A DNA stretch of 64,000 nucleotides from Lachnospiraceae bacterium (GCA_030527645.1 JAUNAJ010000005.1:62001-126000), one strand, 5' to 3'; shown: positions 36,701 through 47,065, counted from the stretch's first letter. Numbers and translations are program-made. The notes: generated by a model not told the origin, from the letters alone.

Positions 36701-37372
36701 ATGCAAGAAAGCTACAGAACCGTCTATAGGGGCGGTACAGGAGAGATTGTTGAGAAAAAATCCCGTTTCATCGCAGATATCCGTCTGGCGGAAACGGAGG
36801 AGGAGGCACTTGCCTTCATAGAATCAAAGAAAAAGCAGTACTGGGATGCCAGACATCACTGCTTTGCCTATATCATCGGAGACCAGGAGCAGACGGTGCG
36901 GGCAAGTGACGACGGAGAACCATCCGGTACAGCCGGAAGACCCATGCTGGCTGTACTGCAGGGGGAAGGCTTGAAAAATGTAGTGGCTGTTGTGACCAGA
37001 TATTTCGGCGGAACGCTCCTTGGCACGGGAGGTCTTGTAAAGGCGTATTCCCAGGCAGTGCAGGAGGGACTGAAGGAGAGCATCCTGATTGATAAAAAAT
37101 TAGGTGCTATTCTTAAGATCGGGACAGATTATACCGGTCTTGGGAAAATCCAGTACCTGATGGGGCAGAGAGGGATTCCACTGCTGGCTTCGGAATATAC
37201 AGAAAGCGTATCGCTGGATGCCATGGTGCCGGTTGCAGAAGAGCAGGCCTTCCGCGCAGAGCTGGTGGATGCCACCAGCGGAGCAGTGAAAATCGAAAAA
37301 GCTGATACATGCTATTATGCGGAGCTGAATGGCGGGATTCTGTTTGGCGGAGCATTGAACGGAGAACAGTAA
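36701..37372 (+). CDS. YigZ/IMPACT family protein
   Basis: 223 residues. An N-terminal UPF0029 domain with EKKSRFIADI, DARHHCFAY and the hallmark DDGEPSGTAGRPML (about 65-80) is followed by a ferredoxin-like C-terminal domain (about 135-205). The family is related to eukaryotic IMPACT, a regulator of translation under amino-acid stress; the bacterial role is not settled. The ATG at 36701 follows GGAGAGGAG; the frame is open to 36611 without similarity. Confidence 0.92.
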   Translation: MQESYRTVYRGGTGEIVEKKSRFIADIRLAETEEEALAFIESKKKQYWDARHHCFAYIIGDQEQTVRASDDGEPSGTAGRPMLAVLQGEGLKNVVAVVTRYFGGTLLGTGGLVKAYSQAVQEGLKESILIDKKLGAILKIGTDYTGLGKIQYLMGQRGIPLLASEYTESVSLDAMVPVAEEQAFRAELVDATSGAVKIEKADTCYYAELNGGILFGGALNGEQ

Positions 37373-37411
37373 AAAACAGCTGCAGTTCACGGGGAACTGC
37401 AGCTGTTTTTT
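37371..37411 (+). terminator. terminator after yigZ
   Basis: AAAAAACAGCTGCAGTTC pairs with GAACTGCAGCTGTTTTTT around ACGGG; the left arm starts inside the stop codon. It can also work for the opposite strand. Confidence 0.92.
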
Positions 37412-37519
37412 ACTGCTCAGATGGTACTGCATGCAAAGCGAATGTCCGGAGGACGTTCTTTTGCTTTCCGATGGACTTTGGATCAAAGGTCAGGAACTCT
37501 GCAGTAAGCAGCTCTGTTA

Positions 37520-38038
37520 TTATACGGTTTCCGGCGCGGGGTAATCTACTCCCTGGGTATCAACAGTCATAGAAGCAATCTTCTGCTCTGTCTTCGGACG
37601 GTCACGGAAGTCTGTTTTTACTGCAGCAATGGCATTCACCACATCCAGACCTTCAATTACTTTACCAAAGGCTGCATAGGAGCCGTCCAGGTGGGGAGAA
37701 GTCTGATGCATGATGAAGAACTGGCTACCTGCAGAGTCCGGATGCATTGCTCTTGCCATGGACAGAACACCTGGGGTATGAGCCAGATCGTTCTTGAAGC
37801 CGTTCTGAGCAAACTCGCCCTTGATGGAATAACCCGGGCCGCCGGTTCCTGTTCCCTGAGGACATCCGCCCTGGATCATGAAGCCGGAGATCACACGGTG
37901 GAAAATCAGACCGTCATAAAAGCCCTTCTGGACAAGGCTGATAAAATTGTTTACAGTATTGGGTGCGATTTCAGGATACAGCTCTGCTTTCATTACGGAG
38001 CCGTCTGCCATTGTGATCGTTACGATTGGATTAGACAT
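37520..38038 (-). CDS. cyclophilin-type peptidyl-prolyl isomerase
   Basis: 172 residues, cytoplasmic (no signal peptide). It catalyses cis-trans isomerisation of Xaa-Pro bonds. Cyclophilin motifs are FYDGLIFHRVISGFMIQGG with the catalytic Arg in FHRV, FAQNG and MARAMHPDSAGSQFFIM. The ATG at 38038 follows AAAGGAG; the open frame to 38146 has no similarity. It stands alone on the minus strand. Confidence 0.94.
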   Translation of the reverse strand: MSNPIVTITMADGSVMKAELYPEIAPNTVNNFISLVQKGFYDGLIFHRVISGFMIQGGCPQGTGTGGPGYSIKGEFAQNGFKNDLAHTPGVLSMARAMHPDSAGSQFFIMHQTSPHLDGSYAAFGKVIEGLDVVNAIAAVKTDFRDRPKTEQKIASMTVDTQGVDYPAPETV

Positions 38039-38154
38039 AGAAATTCTCCTTTGCTGATTACGTATGAATGATTCAGGCTGTTCTGACCGATGTTCATTGA
38101 GCCTGCACTTTGTATCTATTATATCCGCCGGCAGATGGGATGGCAAGCCGTTCC

Positions 38155-38183
38155 TTGCGAAGAGCCTGCTCTTGTGCTATGAT
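38155..38183 (+). promoter_or_regulatory. promoter of the tsaE operon
   Basis: TTGCGA (38155-38160), 17 bases, TATGAT (38178-38183), 45 bases before the tsaE start. Confidence 0.65.
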
Positions 38184-38227
38184 ACGGTAGCAGTAACCAG
38201 GATACTTGATTATAAGGAAGAATACTT

Positions 38228-38665
38228 ATGCAGCAATTTGACACAAATTCCCCGGAGGAGACCTGGCAGCTGGCGAAAAAGCTGGCAGAGCGAGCACTTC
38301 CGGGGCAGATCTATACATTGAACGGCGACCTGGGCGTTGGAAAAACTGTGTTTACCCAGGGAATGGCAGCAGGTCTTGGAATTACAGAGCCTGTGAACAG
38401 CCCTACATTTACCATTGTGCAGGAATATACGGATGGCCGTCTGCCTCTGTATCACTTTGATGTCTATCGGATCGGAGATCCGGAGGAGATGGAAGAGATC
38501 GGGTACGATGACTATTTCTTTGGAGAAGGAATTACGCTGATCGAGTGGGCTGAACTGATCGATGAACTGATTCCGGAAAACCGGATCCGGATTACCATTG
38601 AGAAGGATCCGGAGAAGGGCTTTGATTACAGACGGATCACGATAGAAGGGATGGAACAGATATGA
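38228..38665 (+). CDS. tsaE: tRNA threonylcarbamoyladenosine biosynthesis ATPase TsaE
   Basis: 145 residues. TsaE is the ATPase that recycles the TsaBD complex making t6A37 in ANN-decoding tRNAs. Walker A NGDLGVGKTVFTQG (about 32-45), PVNSPTFTIVQEY and the Walker B-like LIEWAE are visible. It overlaps tsaB by four bases (ATGA). Confidence 0.95.
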   Translation: MQQFDTNSPEETWQLAKKLAERALPGQIYTLNGDLGVGKTVFTQGMAAGLGITEPVNSPTFTIVQEYTDGRLPLYHFDVYRIGDPEEMEEIGYDDYFFGEGITLIEWAELIDELIPENRIRITIEKDPEKGFDYRRITIEGMEQI

Positions 38666-39372
38666 AAATACTGGCGATAGACAGTTCCGGAATGGTTGCC
38701 TCAGTTGCAGTGTGGGAAAACGATCTGCTGCTGGCAGAGTATACCATCAATTATAAGAAGACACATTCACAGACGCTGCTTCCCATGCTGGATGAAGCGG
38801 CTGGGATGATTGAGCTGGACCTGGAGTCAGTGGATGCCATTGCAGTGACGAAGGGACCGGGATCCTTTACCGGGCTCAGAATCGGGGCTGCCACAGCCAA
38901 GGGCCTGGGACTGGCTTTAAAAAAGCCGGTTATTCCGGTGGCGACAGTAGACGCGCTTGCCTATAATCTGGTTTATGCGGAGGGACTTGTCTGCCCCATC
39001 ATGGATGCGCGGAGATCGCAGGTGTATACAGGGCTGTATCGGTTCCACGGGGCGGAAATGGAGACCTTGCTGGAGCAGACGCCGATGGCTGTTGCAGAGC
39101 TGACAGAAAAGCTGAACGATATCGGACAGAAGGTGCTGTTTCTCGGAGATGGTGTTCCGGTATATGAATCCCTGCTCCGTGAGAGGCTGACCGTGGACTA
39201 TGCTTTCGTTCCTGCTCATATGAACAGACAGAGAGCAGGAGCACTGGCAGCACTGGCAGCCCTTCTTTATAAAAAAGGAGAGGCCGTGACCGCCATGGAA
39301 TTCCAGCCGGAATATCTTCGCCAGTCCCAGGCAGAGCGGGAACGGGCAGAGAGAGAGGCAGCAAAGTCATGA
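38662..39372 (+). CDS. tsaB: t6A biosynthesis protein TsaB
   Basis: 236 residues, ASKHA fold without the metal site of TsaD; partner of TsaD. ILAIDSSGMVASVAV at the start and AVTKGPGSFTGLRIG are diagnostic. Its TGA overlaps the rimI ATG. Confidence 0.95.
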   Translation: MKILAIDSSGMVASVAVWENDLLLAEYTINYKKTHSQTLLPMLDEAAGMIELDLESVDAIAVTKGPGSFTGLRIGAATAKGLGLALKKPVIPVATVDALAYNLVYAEGLVCPIMDARRSQVYTGLYRFHGAEMETLLEQTPMAVAELTEKLNDIGQKVLFLGDGVPVYESLLRERLTVDYAFVPAHMNRQRAGALAALAALLYKKGEAVTAMEFQPEYLRQSQAERERAEREAAKS

Positions 39373-39803
39373 TCATCCGGGAGATGAGGGAGGAAGACCT
39401 GGATCAGGTGGCGTACATTGAACAGATGAATTTCAGTACGCCATGGACAAGGGAGGATTTCCATACCTGGCTGAACCGGCAGGAAGGTCTGTTTCTTGCA
39501 GCGGAGCTGGAGGGCAGGGTCATCGGCTACTGCGGAGTGATCCTTGCACCGCCGGAGGGAGATATTACCAATGTTTCCGTACTTTCGGAGCATCGAGGCC
39601 GCGGTGTCGGAAGCATGCTGGTGAGCAAGCTGCTGAAGCAGATAGAGGACAGAAAGATCGAGAGGATTTTTCTGGAGGTCAGGGAAAGCAACCAGCAGGC
39701 GATCCGTTTGTACGAACAGCTGGGGTTCAACAGAATCGGCGTACGGAAGAGGTATTATGAAAAGCCGGAGGAGGACGCTCTGGTAATGGTTCGGGAAGGT
39801 TAG
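39369..39803 (+). CDS. rimI: ribosomal protein S18 alanine N-acetyltransferase RimI
   Basis: 144 residues, GNAT fold. The acetyl-CoA loop HRGRGVGSMLVSKLL and the C-terminal ESNQQAIRLYEQLGFNRIGVRKRYY match RimI, which acetylates the N-terminus of S18. The tsaE-tsaB-rimI order is standard; the usual fourth gene tsaD does not follow here. Confidence 0.92.
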   Translation: MIIREMREEDLDQVAYIEQMNFSTPWTREDFHTWLNRQEGLFLAAELEGRVIGYCGVILAPPEGDITNVSVLSEHRGRGVGSMLVSKLLKQIEDRKIERIFLEVRESNQQAIRLYEQLGFNRIGVRKRYYEKPEEDALVMVREG

Positions 39804-39829
39804 ACAAATTTCTCTGCGTTTGCTATACT
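39801..39829 (+). promoter_or_regulatory. promoter of the small membrane protein/hydrolase/MalQ-GlgP genes
   Basis: TAGACA (39801-39806), 17 bases, TATACT (39824-39829), overlapping the last base of the rimI stop region. The leader before the next start codon is about 120 bases. No other promoter is evident before the glucan enzyme fusion. Confidence 0.55.
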
Positions 39830-39957
39830 TTTTAAAATATGAGATACAGTAGATGGTTTTTTTGGATGGCTGTGTGCAGGATGCTCCCGTGATCCTTCTA
39901 AACCGAATCTGAAAAGGCGGGTAAACAGAAACTGGGCCCGACTGGAAAGGAATAAAT

Positions 39958-40281
39958 ATGACAGGTAGTGCATTTGACTGGATCATGGCTGTGATCTGTA
40001 TTGTATGTGCAGCGCTTCTGCTCAGCGGTCATGGAGACGGCTTGATGAGGATGTTCGGTTCTGCTTCCTCACAGAACTCCATGAAGGTAGAGAAAAAGAG
40101 AACAAGAGAGGAAGAGCTGCGCTATCAGCGGATCATCGGTGCGTATTGTGCGGTTCTGGCTGTGTGTGAGATCGTACTCGCCCTGTACGGATCCGTCAGC
40201 AGAATGGTGCCGATCATTTCCATGGCAATCGCAGTTCTGGGACTGATCGCTGTCGTTCTTCTGATCAGAATGAAATCCTGA
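39958..40281 (+). CDS. small membrane protein, unknown function
   Basis: 107 residues. An N-terminal helix (about 7-25), a cytoplasmic charged stretch (KVEKKRTREEELRYQR) and two more helices (about 58-77 and 82-103). AAAGGAATAAAT precedes the ATG. I do not recognise the family. It is followed after 26 bases by the hydrolase gene. Confidence 0.7.
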   Translation: MTGSAFDWIMAVICIVCAALLLSGHGDGLMRMFGSASSQNSMKVEKKRTREEELRYQRIIGAYCAVLAVCEIVLALYGSVSRMVPIISMAIAVLGLIAVVLLIRMKS

Positions 40282-40307
40282 ACAGGTCCTCCGCAGGAAG
40301 GAAATTT

Positions 40308-41255
40308 ATGAGAACAGACACATTTTTTATCATGTCAAAGACAGATGAGCTTCTGCTGTCGGTTTTTGCGGCGGAGCCGGAGAACCCGGATCAGCCTGTA
40401 AAAGGAATTGTTCAGATCGTACATGGAACCCGGGAGCATAAGGAACGGTATCTTCCATTCATGCAGTACATGACAGATGCAGGCTATGCCTGCATCTGTC
40501 ATGATCACCGGGGACACGGAAAAAGTGTTCGAAATCCTGAGGATCTGGGATATATGTACAGTGCCGGCATGGACGGCTTTCTCTCGGACGTACATCAGAT
40601 CACGAAGCTTGCCCGGAAGCGCTGGCCGGATCTTCCTGTGATCCAGTTTGGACACGGCAGCGGTGCACTTGCAGTACTCTGTATGCTGAGAAAGTGGGAG
40701 GAGGCAGTATCCTGTGTGATCCTGTCCGGCTGTCCCTGCATCAATCATCTGGCGGCTGCAGGCACACTGCTTGCGAAGCTTCGCAGGGGAACGTACAGAA
40801 GAGGCCGCAGCAAGCTTCTGAAGCAGATCACTGCAATGCCCTATGACAAACGGTTTCCCGGGGAGCGGACGGAGTATAACTGGCTTTGCAGGAATCAGGA
40901 GGCGGTGGAGGAATACAATGAGGATCCCCTCTGCGGGTTTGAACTTGCAGCAGACGGACAGGAGGTTGTGTTGAATCTGATGCGTTCTGCCTACAGAAAG
41001 GGCAGGTGGAAAACGGCAAAGCAGGATCTGCCGATCCTTTTTATCGGAGGAGCGGACGATCCCTATATCGGCACGCCTGCACTCTTTCATCAGACACTGA
41101 AAGCAGTGAGAAATCTGGGATATAACAACGTGAAGGGCAAGCTGTATCCGCAGCTTCGTCACGAAATTCTGAATGAAGAAGAAAAATTTCTGGTATTCGG
41201 AGATGTTGAAAAGTACCTGGATCTGGTGCTTGGACAGACTTCGGTGGAACAGTAG
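40308..41255 (+). CDS. alpha/beta hydrolase, lysophospholipase-like, altered nucleophile elbow
   Basis: 315 residues of the monoacylglycerol lipase/lysophospholipase group. The oxyanion region IVHGTREHKERY, DHRGHGKS, the acid loop GGADDPYIG (Asp251) and the base LRHEILNE (His285) fit well. The nucleophile elbow, normally GHSMG, reads GHGSG (115-119), so Gly117 stands where the catalytic Ser is expected and Ser118 follows it. It may be inactive, or use the shifted serine. It lies 42 bases before the MalQ-GlgP fusion and is probably co-transcribed with it. Confidence 0.85.
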   Translation: MRTDTFFIMSKTDELLLSVFAAEPENPDQPVKGIVQIVHGTREHKERYLPFMQYMTDAGYACICHDHRGHGKSVRNPEDLGYMYSAGMDGFLSDVHQITKLARKRWPDLPVIQFGHGSGALAVLCMLRKWEEAVSCVILSGCPCINHLAAAGTLLAKLRRGTYRRGRSKLLKQITAMPYDKRFPGERTEYNWLCRNQEAVEEYNEDPLCGFELAADGQEVVLNLMRSAYRKGRWKTAKQDLPILFIGGADDPYIGTPALFHQTLKAVRNLGYNNVKGKLYPQLRHEILNEEEKFLVFGDVEKYLDLVLGQTSVEQ

Positions 41256-41297
41256 AAAGATAATACAGTAAAAAACATCCAGAAGGAGATAAAACAT

Positions 41298-44200
41298 ATG
41301 AGATCAAGCGGTATTCTGCTTCCGATTTCCTCCCTTCCGTCTCGCTACGGAATCGGTGGATTTTCAAGGGAAGCATATCATTTTGTGGATCAGCTGAAAC
41401 GTGCGGGACAGTCAAACTGGCAGGTTCTGCCTCTTGGCCCCACGGGATACGGAGATTCCCCCTATCAGGCATTTTCTACCTTTGCGGGAAATCCTTACTA
41501 TATTTCACTGGATACGCTGATGGAAGAGGGGCTGCTGACACAGCAGGAATGTCAGGATGCGGATGCCTGTGTCAATCCCGAATTTGTGGATTACGGCATG
41601 CTGTACAATACACGCTATGCAGTGCTTCGCAAGGCATTTGCAAGATTCCAGCCGGGAATTCCATACAGCAAATTTGTAAGTGAGAATGAGTTCTGGCTGG
41701 AGGACTACTGTCTGTTCATGGCACTGAAGAACAAGCTGAACGGTGCCTGCTGGGCGGATTGGCCAAAGGAGTATAAGACGCGTGATCCCGAGGCATTAAA
41801 GGCAGCAAGGAAGGAACTGGCCGATGAGATCGCCTTCTTCTCCTTCCTTCAGTATAAATTCATGCAGCAGTGGACAGCGCTGAAGGCCTATGCCAACAGC
41901 AACGGCATTCGGATCATCGGAGATATTCCGATCTATGTTGCCTTCGACAATTCCGATGCCTGGAGCAATCCGGAGCTCTTCCAGTTTGACGAGAACAGCA
42001 CCCCGACAGCAGTGGCAGGATGTCCTCCGGATGCATTTGCAGAGGACGGGCAGCTCTGGGGCAATCCTCTGTACCGCTGGGAGTACCACAAAGAAACAGG
42101 CTATGCCTGGTGGATCCAGCGTGTAAAGCACTGCATGAAGCTGTACGACGTGATCCGTGTGGATCATTTCAGGGGCTTTGATGAATATTATGCAATTCCC
42201 TATGGCGATGCCACCGCAAGAAACGGAAAATGGCTTCCGGGACCCGGAATGGATCTCTTCCGGGCAATTGAAAAGGAACTGGGAAAACTGGATGTGATCG
42301 CAGAGGATCTGGGAACCCTCACTGACAGTGTGGAACAGCTGGTGAAGGACAGCGGCTTCCCTGGTATGAAGGTGCTTCAGTTCGCCTTCGGCGGAGACAA
42401 TGAAAATATGTATCTGCCCCACAACTACGAGCCGAACTGTGTCGTATATACCGGTACCCATGATAACAATACCACCAAGGGCTGGTATAAGGCGATGAAT
42501 CCCGCAGAGCGTGATTTCTCTAAAACCTATATGGATAACTATCGTACTGCTCCGGAGGAGATCCACTGGGATTTCATTCGTCTTGCCCTTTCAAGCATCG
42601 CTGATCTGGCAATTATCCCCATGCAGGATTATCTGGGACTGGGGTCAGAGGCACGTTTGAACTTCCCCTCTACTATGGGTGAGAACTGGAAATGGAGAAT
42701 GCTCCCCGGTCAGTTCAATGAGGAGCTGGTAGAGCGTATCCACAGTCTGGCAGTGCGTTACAGCCGTATCCCGAAGGCTCCGCTCATTGAGGCAACGAAG
42801 GAGCAGGAGGAGCCGCTGGAGATGGCGGAGCATGTCATGAACGCGGTTGTGGAAGCACCTCTGATGGAAGAGGTGATCTCCACTGTGCAGGAAGAGGAGG
42901 CAAGAGCAGAGGAAGCAAGGGAGCTTGGCTTCCGGGAGACCGTTGTTTCCGACATTTCCGAGGAGGAGATGGAGGAGTGGCTCGAGAACACGCTGCTGAA
43001 TAAATACGGACGCCCTATGAAGCATTGCACAAGGGCGGAGATCTTCGATGCGCTGATGATGCTGCTTCGTGATAAAATGGAGAGCTGGCCAAGGGTGCAG
43101 GGAAAGAAAAAGCTGTATTATATCTCAGCTGAGTTCCTGATGGGAAAACTGCTCTCCAACAATCTGATCAATATGAACCTGTTTAAAAAGGTGGATCACA
43201 TTCTCAGGAAGAATCAGCTGGATCTGGGAGATATTGAGGAGATCGAGCTGGAGCCCTCCCTCGGAAACGGCGGTCTGGGCCGTCTCGCTGCCTGCTTCCT
43301 GGATTCCATTGCGACCCTGGGGCTTTACGGGGACGGTGTAGGACTGAATTATCATTACGGACTGTTCCGCCAGATGTTTGTAAACAATAAGCAGAATGAG
43401 GTGAAAAATACCTGGCTTACGGAAAACAGCTGGCTGATCCGTCAGAGTGAGCATTTCCGGGTGCCGTTCCGTGATTTCACCGTGGAATCCACCATGTATG
43501 ACATCACCATTCCCGGATACCACGGAAAATGCAACCGCCTGCATCTGTTCGATCTGGATTCCGTGGATGACTCCATGGTAGGTGATGATTCTATTGCCTT
43601 TGATCAGTCAGATATCCGCCGCTGCCTGACCCTGTTCCTGTATCCGGATGATTCCACCCGTCAGGGACAGCTGCTGAGGATCTATCAGCAGTACTTCATG
43701 GTCAGCAATGCTGCACAGCTGATTCTGAAGGAATGTGCAGACAGAGGAGTGGATCTTCACGAAATGCCGGATCATGTGGTGATCCAGATCAATGACACGC
43801 ACCCCTCCATGGTGATTCCGGAGATGATCCGCCTTCTTCTGGAAAGAGGCTTTTCTATGAATGAAGCCATCGATGTGGTAAGCCGAACCTGTGCTTATAC
43901 CAATCATACGATTCTGGCTGAGGCACTGGAAAAATGGCCGATGGACTATCTGGAGGAGGTGGTTCCGCACCTTCTTCCGATCATTCATGAGCTGAATAAC
44001 CGGGTAAATGCAAAATATCACGATCCGAAGGTTGCGATCATTGATGAGACCAACCGTGTGCATATGGCACATATGGATATCCATTACGGCTTCTCTGTAA
44101 ATGGAGTAGCAGCTCTTCATACGGATATTCTGAAGAAATCCGAGCTGCATGATTTCTATCAGCTGTATCCCGGCAAGTTCAATAACAAGACAAACGGAAT

Positions 44201-45251
44201 CACATTCCGCCGCTGGCTGCTTTCCTGCAACCGCGGTCTGACGGAGTATCTGACAGAGCTGATCGGCGGGGATTTCCGTTCCGACGCAGCGCTTCTGAAG
44301 AAGCTTCGCGACTATGAAGAGGATGCAGCTGTTCTGAAAAATCTGGAGAAGATCAAGCGTGAGAACAAGAAAGCTCTTCGCCAGTATCTGTACGAAACAC
44401 AGAATATCGATATCAATGTGGATTCTATCTTCGATGTACAGATCAAGCGCCTGCACGAATATAAGCGGCAGCAGATGAATGCTCTGTATGTGATCCATAA
44501 ATATCTGGATATTAAGGCAGGCAATCTGCCGAAGACACCGATCACCATGTTCTTTGGTGCAAAGGCTGCACCTGCCTATACCATTGCTAAGGACATTATC
44601 CACCTGATCCTCTGCCTGTCTCAGCTGATCGACAGTGATCCGGAGGTGCGTCCGTATCTGAAGGTTGTGATGATTGAAAATTACAATGTCACAAAGGCGG
44701 CAAAGCTGATCCCTGCAGCAGATGTATCTGAGCAGATCTCTCTTGCATCCAAGGAAGCATCCGGAACCGGCAATATGAAGTTCATGCTGAACGGTGCTGT
44801 CACTCTGGGTACAGAGGATGGAGCAAATGTAGAGATCCACGAGCTGGTGGGAGATGACAATATCTATATCTTCGGCAAGATGCCGGATGATGTCATTGCC
44901 CTCTATGATGAGAAAAAACAGGATGAGAAGGCAGGATACAATCCGGGCACCTACTATCAGAACAATGCCAAGATCCGCAGACTGGTAGACTTCATTATCT
45001 CCGAGCAGCTGCAGAGCATTGGTGATCCGGTTGCACTCAGGAGACTGTTTGATGAGCTCACAGGAAAAGACTGGTTCATGACCCTTCTGGATCTGGAGGA
45101 TTATATCTCAGTGAAGGAAACCATGTTCAGGGATTATGAGGACCGCAGCGCATGGAACAAAAAGGCGCTGATCAATATTGCAGAGGCAGGATATTTCTCC
45201 TCTGACAGAACCATTGCGGATTATAACAGAGAGATCTGGCATCTGGCATAA
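41298..45251 (+). CDS. fused 4-alpha-glucanotransferase / glycogen phosphorylase
   Basis: One unbroken frame of 1317 residues encodes two enzymes. Residues 1-495 are MalQ (GH77): [14 protein letters not shown] at the start, catalytic nucleophile Asp289 (RVDHFRGF), acid/base Glu336 (AEDLGTLT) and Asp389 (THDNNTT). Residues 496-550 form an acidic linker rich in Glu and Ala. Residues about 550-1317 are alpha-glucan phosphorylase (GT35): [14 protein letters not shown], and the PLP site [14 protein letters not shown] with Lys1161. MalQ lengthens and rearranges short maltodextrins and phosphorylase releases glucose 1-phosphate, so fusion would channel substrate in glycogen or maltodextrin use. Both active sites look intact. 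GAAGGAG precedes the ATG. Confidence 0.93.
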   Translation: MRSSGILLPISSLPSRYGIGGFSREAYHFVDQLKRAGQSNWQVLPLGPTGYGDSPYQAFSTFAGNPYYISLDTLMEEGLLTQQECQDADACVNPEFVDYGMLYNTRYAVLRKAFARFQPGIPYSKFVSENEFWLEDYCLFMALKNKLNGACWADWPKEYKTRDPEALKAARKELADEIAFFSFLQYKFMQQWTALKAYANSNGIRIIGDIPIYVAFDNSDAWSNPELFQFDENSTPTAVAGCPPDAFAEDGQLWGNPLYRWEYHKETGYAWWIQRVKHCMKLYDVIRVDHFRGFDEYYAIPYGDATARNGKWLPGPGMDLFRAIEKELGKLDVIAEDLGTLTDSVEQLVKDSGFPGMKVLQFAFGGDNENMYLPHNYEPNCVVYTGTHDNNTTKGWYKAMNPAERDFSKTYMDNYRTAPEEIHWDFIRLALSSIADLAIIPMQDYLGLGSEARLNFPSTMGENWKWRMLPGQFNEELVERIHSLAVRYSRIPKAPLIEATKEQEEPLEMAEHVMNAVVEAPLMEEVISTVQEEEARAEEARELGFRETVVSDISEEEMEEWLENTLLNKYGRPMKHCTRAEIFDALMMLLRDKMESWPRVQGKKKLYYISAEFLMGKLLSNNLINMNLFKKVDHILRKNQLDLGDIEEIELEPSLGNGGLGRLAACFLDSIATLGLYGDGVGLNYHYGLFRQMFVNNKQNEVKNTWLTENSWLIRQSEHFRVPFRDFTVESTMYDITIPGYHGKCNRLHLFDLDSVDDSMVGDDSIAFDQSDIRRCLTLFLYPDDSTRQGQLLRIYQQYFMVSNAAQLILKECADRGVDLHEMPDHVVIQINDTHPSMVIPEMIRLLLERGFSMNEAIDVVSRTCAYTNHTILAEALEKWPMDYLEEVVPHLLPIIHELNNRVNAKYHDPKVAIIDETNRVHMAHMDIHYGFSVNGVAALHTDILKKSELHDFYQLYPGKFNNKTNGITFRRWLLSCNRGLTEYLTELIGGDFRSDAALLKKLRDYEEDAAVLKNLEKIKRENKKALRQYLYETQNIDINVDSIFDVQIKRLHEYKRQQMNALYVIHKYLDIKAGNLPKTPITMFFGAKAAPAYTIAKDIIHLILCLSQLIDSDPEVRPYLKVVMIENYNVTKAAKLIPAADVSEQISLASKEASGTGNMKFMLNGAVTLGTEDGANVEIHELVGDDNIYIFGKMPDDVIALYDEKKQDEKAGYNPGTYYQNNAKIRRLVDFIISEQLQSIGDPVALRRLFDELTGKDWFMTLLDLEDYISVKETMFRDYEDRSAWNKKALINIAEAGYFSSDRTIADYNREIWHLA

Positions 45252-45329
45252 CGGACTCGATCGGAACTTCGAGTACCGATGCGGGACGGATCCCGCACTG
45301 ACAGAGTAAATACAATGAGGAGGCTGTTT

Positions 45330-46922
45330 GTGGCTGATTATTCAAAAGAAATAGAAAAACGGCGTACATTTGCCATTATTTCCCATCCGGATGCCGGTAA
45401 AACTACACTGACTGAAAAGTTTCTTCTTTACGGAGGTGCCATTAATCTGGCGGGCTCCGTAAAGGGAAAGGCAACAGCCAGACATGCGGTGTCTGACTGG
45501 ATGGAGATTGAGAAGGAGAGAGGTATCTCTGTTACATCTTCCGTTCTTCAGTTTAACTACGGAGGATATTGCATCAATATCCTTGACACGCCGGGACATC
45601 AGGATTTCTCGGAGGATACCTACCGTACCCTGATGGCAGCAGATTCGGCGGTCATGGTCATTGACGGAAGCAAGGGCGTGGAGGCACAGACAAGAAAGCT
45701 GTTTAAGGTCTGTGTCATGCGTCACATTCCGATCTTCACTTTTATCAACAAAATGGACCGGGATGCCAACGATACCTTTGATCTGCTGGATGAGATCGAA
45801 AAGGAGCTGGGCATTGCCACCTGTCCGGTCAACTGGCCCATCGGATCCGGAAAAAATTTCAAGGGAGTCTATGACAGAAACACCAGGAAGGTCCGTGTAT
45901 TCTCCGACACGCAGAAGGGCACAAAGGAGGGACTGGAGGAGGAGATCGCTGTGGATGATCCCCATCTTCTCGACCTCGTTTCAGAGGAGCAGAAGCAGAC
46001 GCTGGAGGATGAGATCGAGCTGCTGGATGGTGCTGCTGCCGAATTCGATCAGGAGCTGGTAAACAAGGGAGAGCTTTCACCTGTATTCTTTGGATCAGCG
46101 CTGACAAACTTCGGCGTGGAGACCTTCCTGAAGCATTTCCTGGCAATGACAAGCTCTCCGCTTCCGCGCACCAGCGATGCAGGAGTGATCGATCCCATGG
46201 AGGAGGATTTTTCTGCCTTTGTTTTCAAGATCCAGGCAAATATGAATAAAAATCACCGGGATCGTATTGCATTTATGCGTGTATGCTCCGGAAAGTTTGA
46301 TGCCAACCGGGAAGTGTACCATGTGCAGGGCAATAAGAAGATGCGTCTTCTGCAGCCTCAGCAGATGATGGCAGATGACAGACATGTGGTGGATGAGGCA
46401 TTTGCCGGTGATATTATCGGCGTCTTTGATCCGGGTATCTTCTCCATCGGAGACACGATCTGCACCGCCGGAAAGAAATTTGCCTATGAGGGGATCCCGA
46501 CCTTTGCACCGGAGCATTTTGCCCGTGTTGCTCTTCTGGATTCCATGAAAAGAAAGCAGTTTGTGAAGGGAATCAATCAGATTGCTCAGGAGGGTGCCAT
46601 TCAGATCTTCCAGGAGGCCAAAGGCGGAATGGAAGAGATCATCGTCGGAGTGGTTGGCGTTCTTCAGTTCGATGTTTTGAAGTACCGCCTGGAAAACGAA
46701 TACAATGTAGAAATCCGTCTGGATATGCTGCCCTATGAATATATCCGATGGATCGCCAATAAAGAAAATGTGGATCTGGATCGGCTGGTGGGAACCTCCG
46801 ATATGAAGAAGGTCATGGATCTGAAGGGCAATCCGCTGCTGCTGTTCATCAACTCCTGGAGTGTCGGCATGGTGCTGGATCGAAATGAGGGACTGGTGCT
46901 GGAGGAGTTCAGCAAAAACTGA
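45330..46922 (+). CDS. prfC: peptide chain release factor 3
   Basis: 530 residues. This GTPase removes RF1/RF2 from the ribosome after peptide release. G1 HPDAGKTT (19-26), the G2 region ERGISVTSS, G3 DTPGHQDF and G4 NKMD are intact, with domains II and III following. The GTG at 45330 (MADYSKEIEKRRTFAII) is chosen because GAGGAGG lies six bases before it; an in-frame ATG 15 bases upstream overlaps that ribosome site. A short GC hairpin (45280-45297) precedes it; no terminator is seen after it. Confidence 0.95.
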   Translation: MADYSKEIEKRRTFAIISHPDAGKTTLTEKFLLYGGAINLAGSVKGKATARHAVSDWMEIEKERGISVTSSVLQFNYGGYCINILDTPGHQDFSEDTYRTLMAADSAVMVIDGSKGVEAQTRKLFKVCVMRHIPIFTFINKMDRDANDTFDLLDEIEKELGIATCPVNWPIGSGKNFKGVYDRNTRKVRVFSDTQKGTKEGLEEEIAVDDPHLLDLVSEEQKQTLEDEIELLDGAAAEFDQELVNKGELSPVFFGSALTNFGVETFLKHFLAMTSSPLPRTSDAGVIDPMEEDFSAFVFKIQANMNKNHRDRIAFMRVCSGKFDANREVYHVQGNKKMRLLQPQQMMADDRHVVDEAFAGDIIGVFDPGIFSIGDTICTAGKKFAYEGIPTFAPEHFARVALLDSMKRKQFVKGINQIAQEGAIQIFQEAKGGMEEIIVGVVGVLQFDVLKYRLENEYNVEIRLDMLPYEYIRWIANKENVDLDRLVGTSDMKKVMDLKGNPLLLFINSWSVGMVLDRNEGLVLEEFSKN

Positions 46923-46932
46923 TGCAGTATGC

Positions 46933-46961
46933 TTTTCAATTGATTGGGATTTTGCTATAAT
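46933..46961 (+). promoter_or_regulatory. promoter of the asp23-nusB run
   Basis: TTTTCA (46933-46938), 17 bases, TATAAT (46956-46961). The leader before the asp23 start is about 100 bases. Confidence 0.6.
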
Positions 46962-47065
46962 TGATGCGTAGGGTGCTGCTGATACCGGCATGTGTTTCAG
47001 CCTGCACATCAGATAAACGATGATACGCTGGCGTCGATACGGCTATGATCCAAAGGAGGTTTGAC

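Noticed and set aside
42750-42950. Suspected frameshift or missed stop joining malQ and glgP
   Set aside because: The frame is continuous, the linker has normal codon use and an acidic composition, and both flanking domains are complete, so a true fusion is the simpler reading.
43608-44840. 410-codon minus-strand open frame inside the phosphorylase half of the fusion
   Set aside because: DnaK-like codon-bias effect; the plus strand shows intact catalytic motifs over the same bases.
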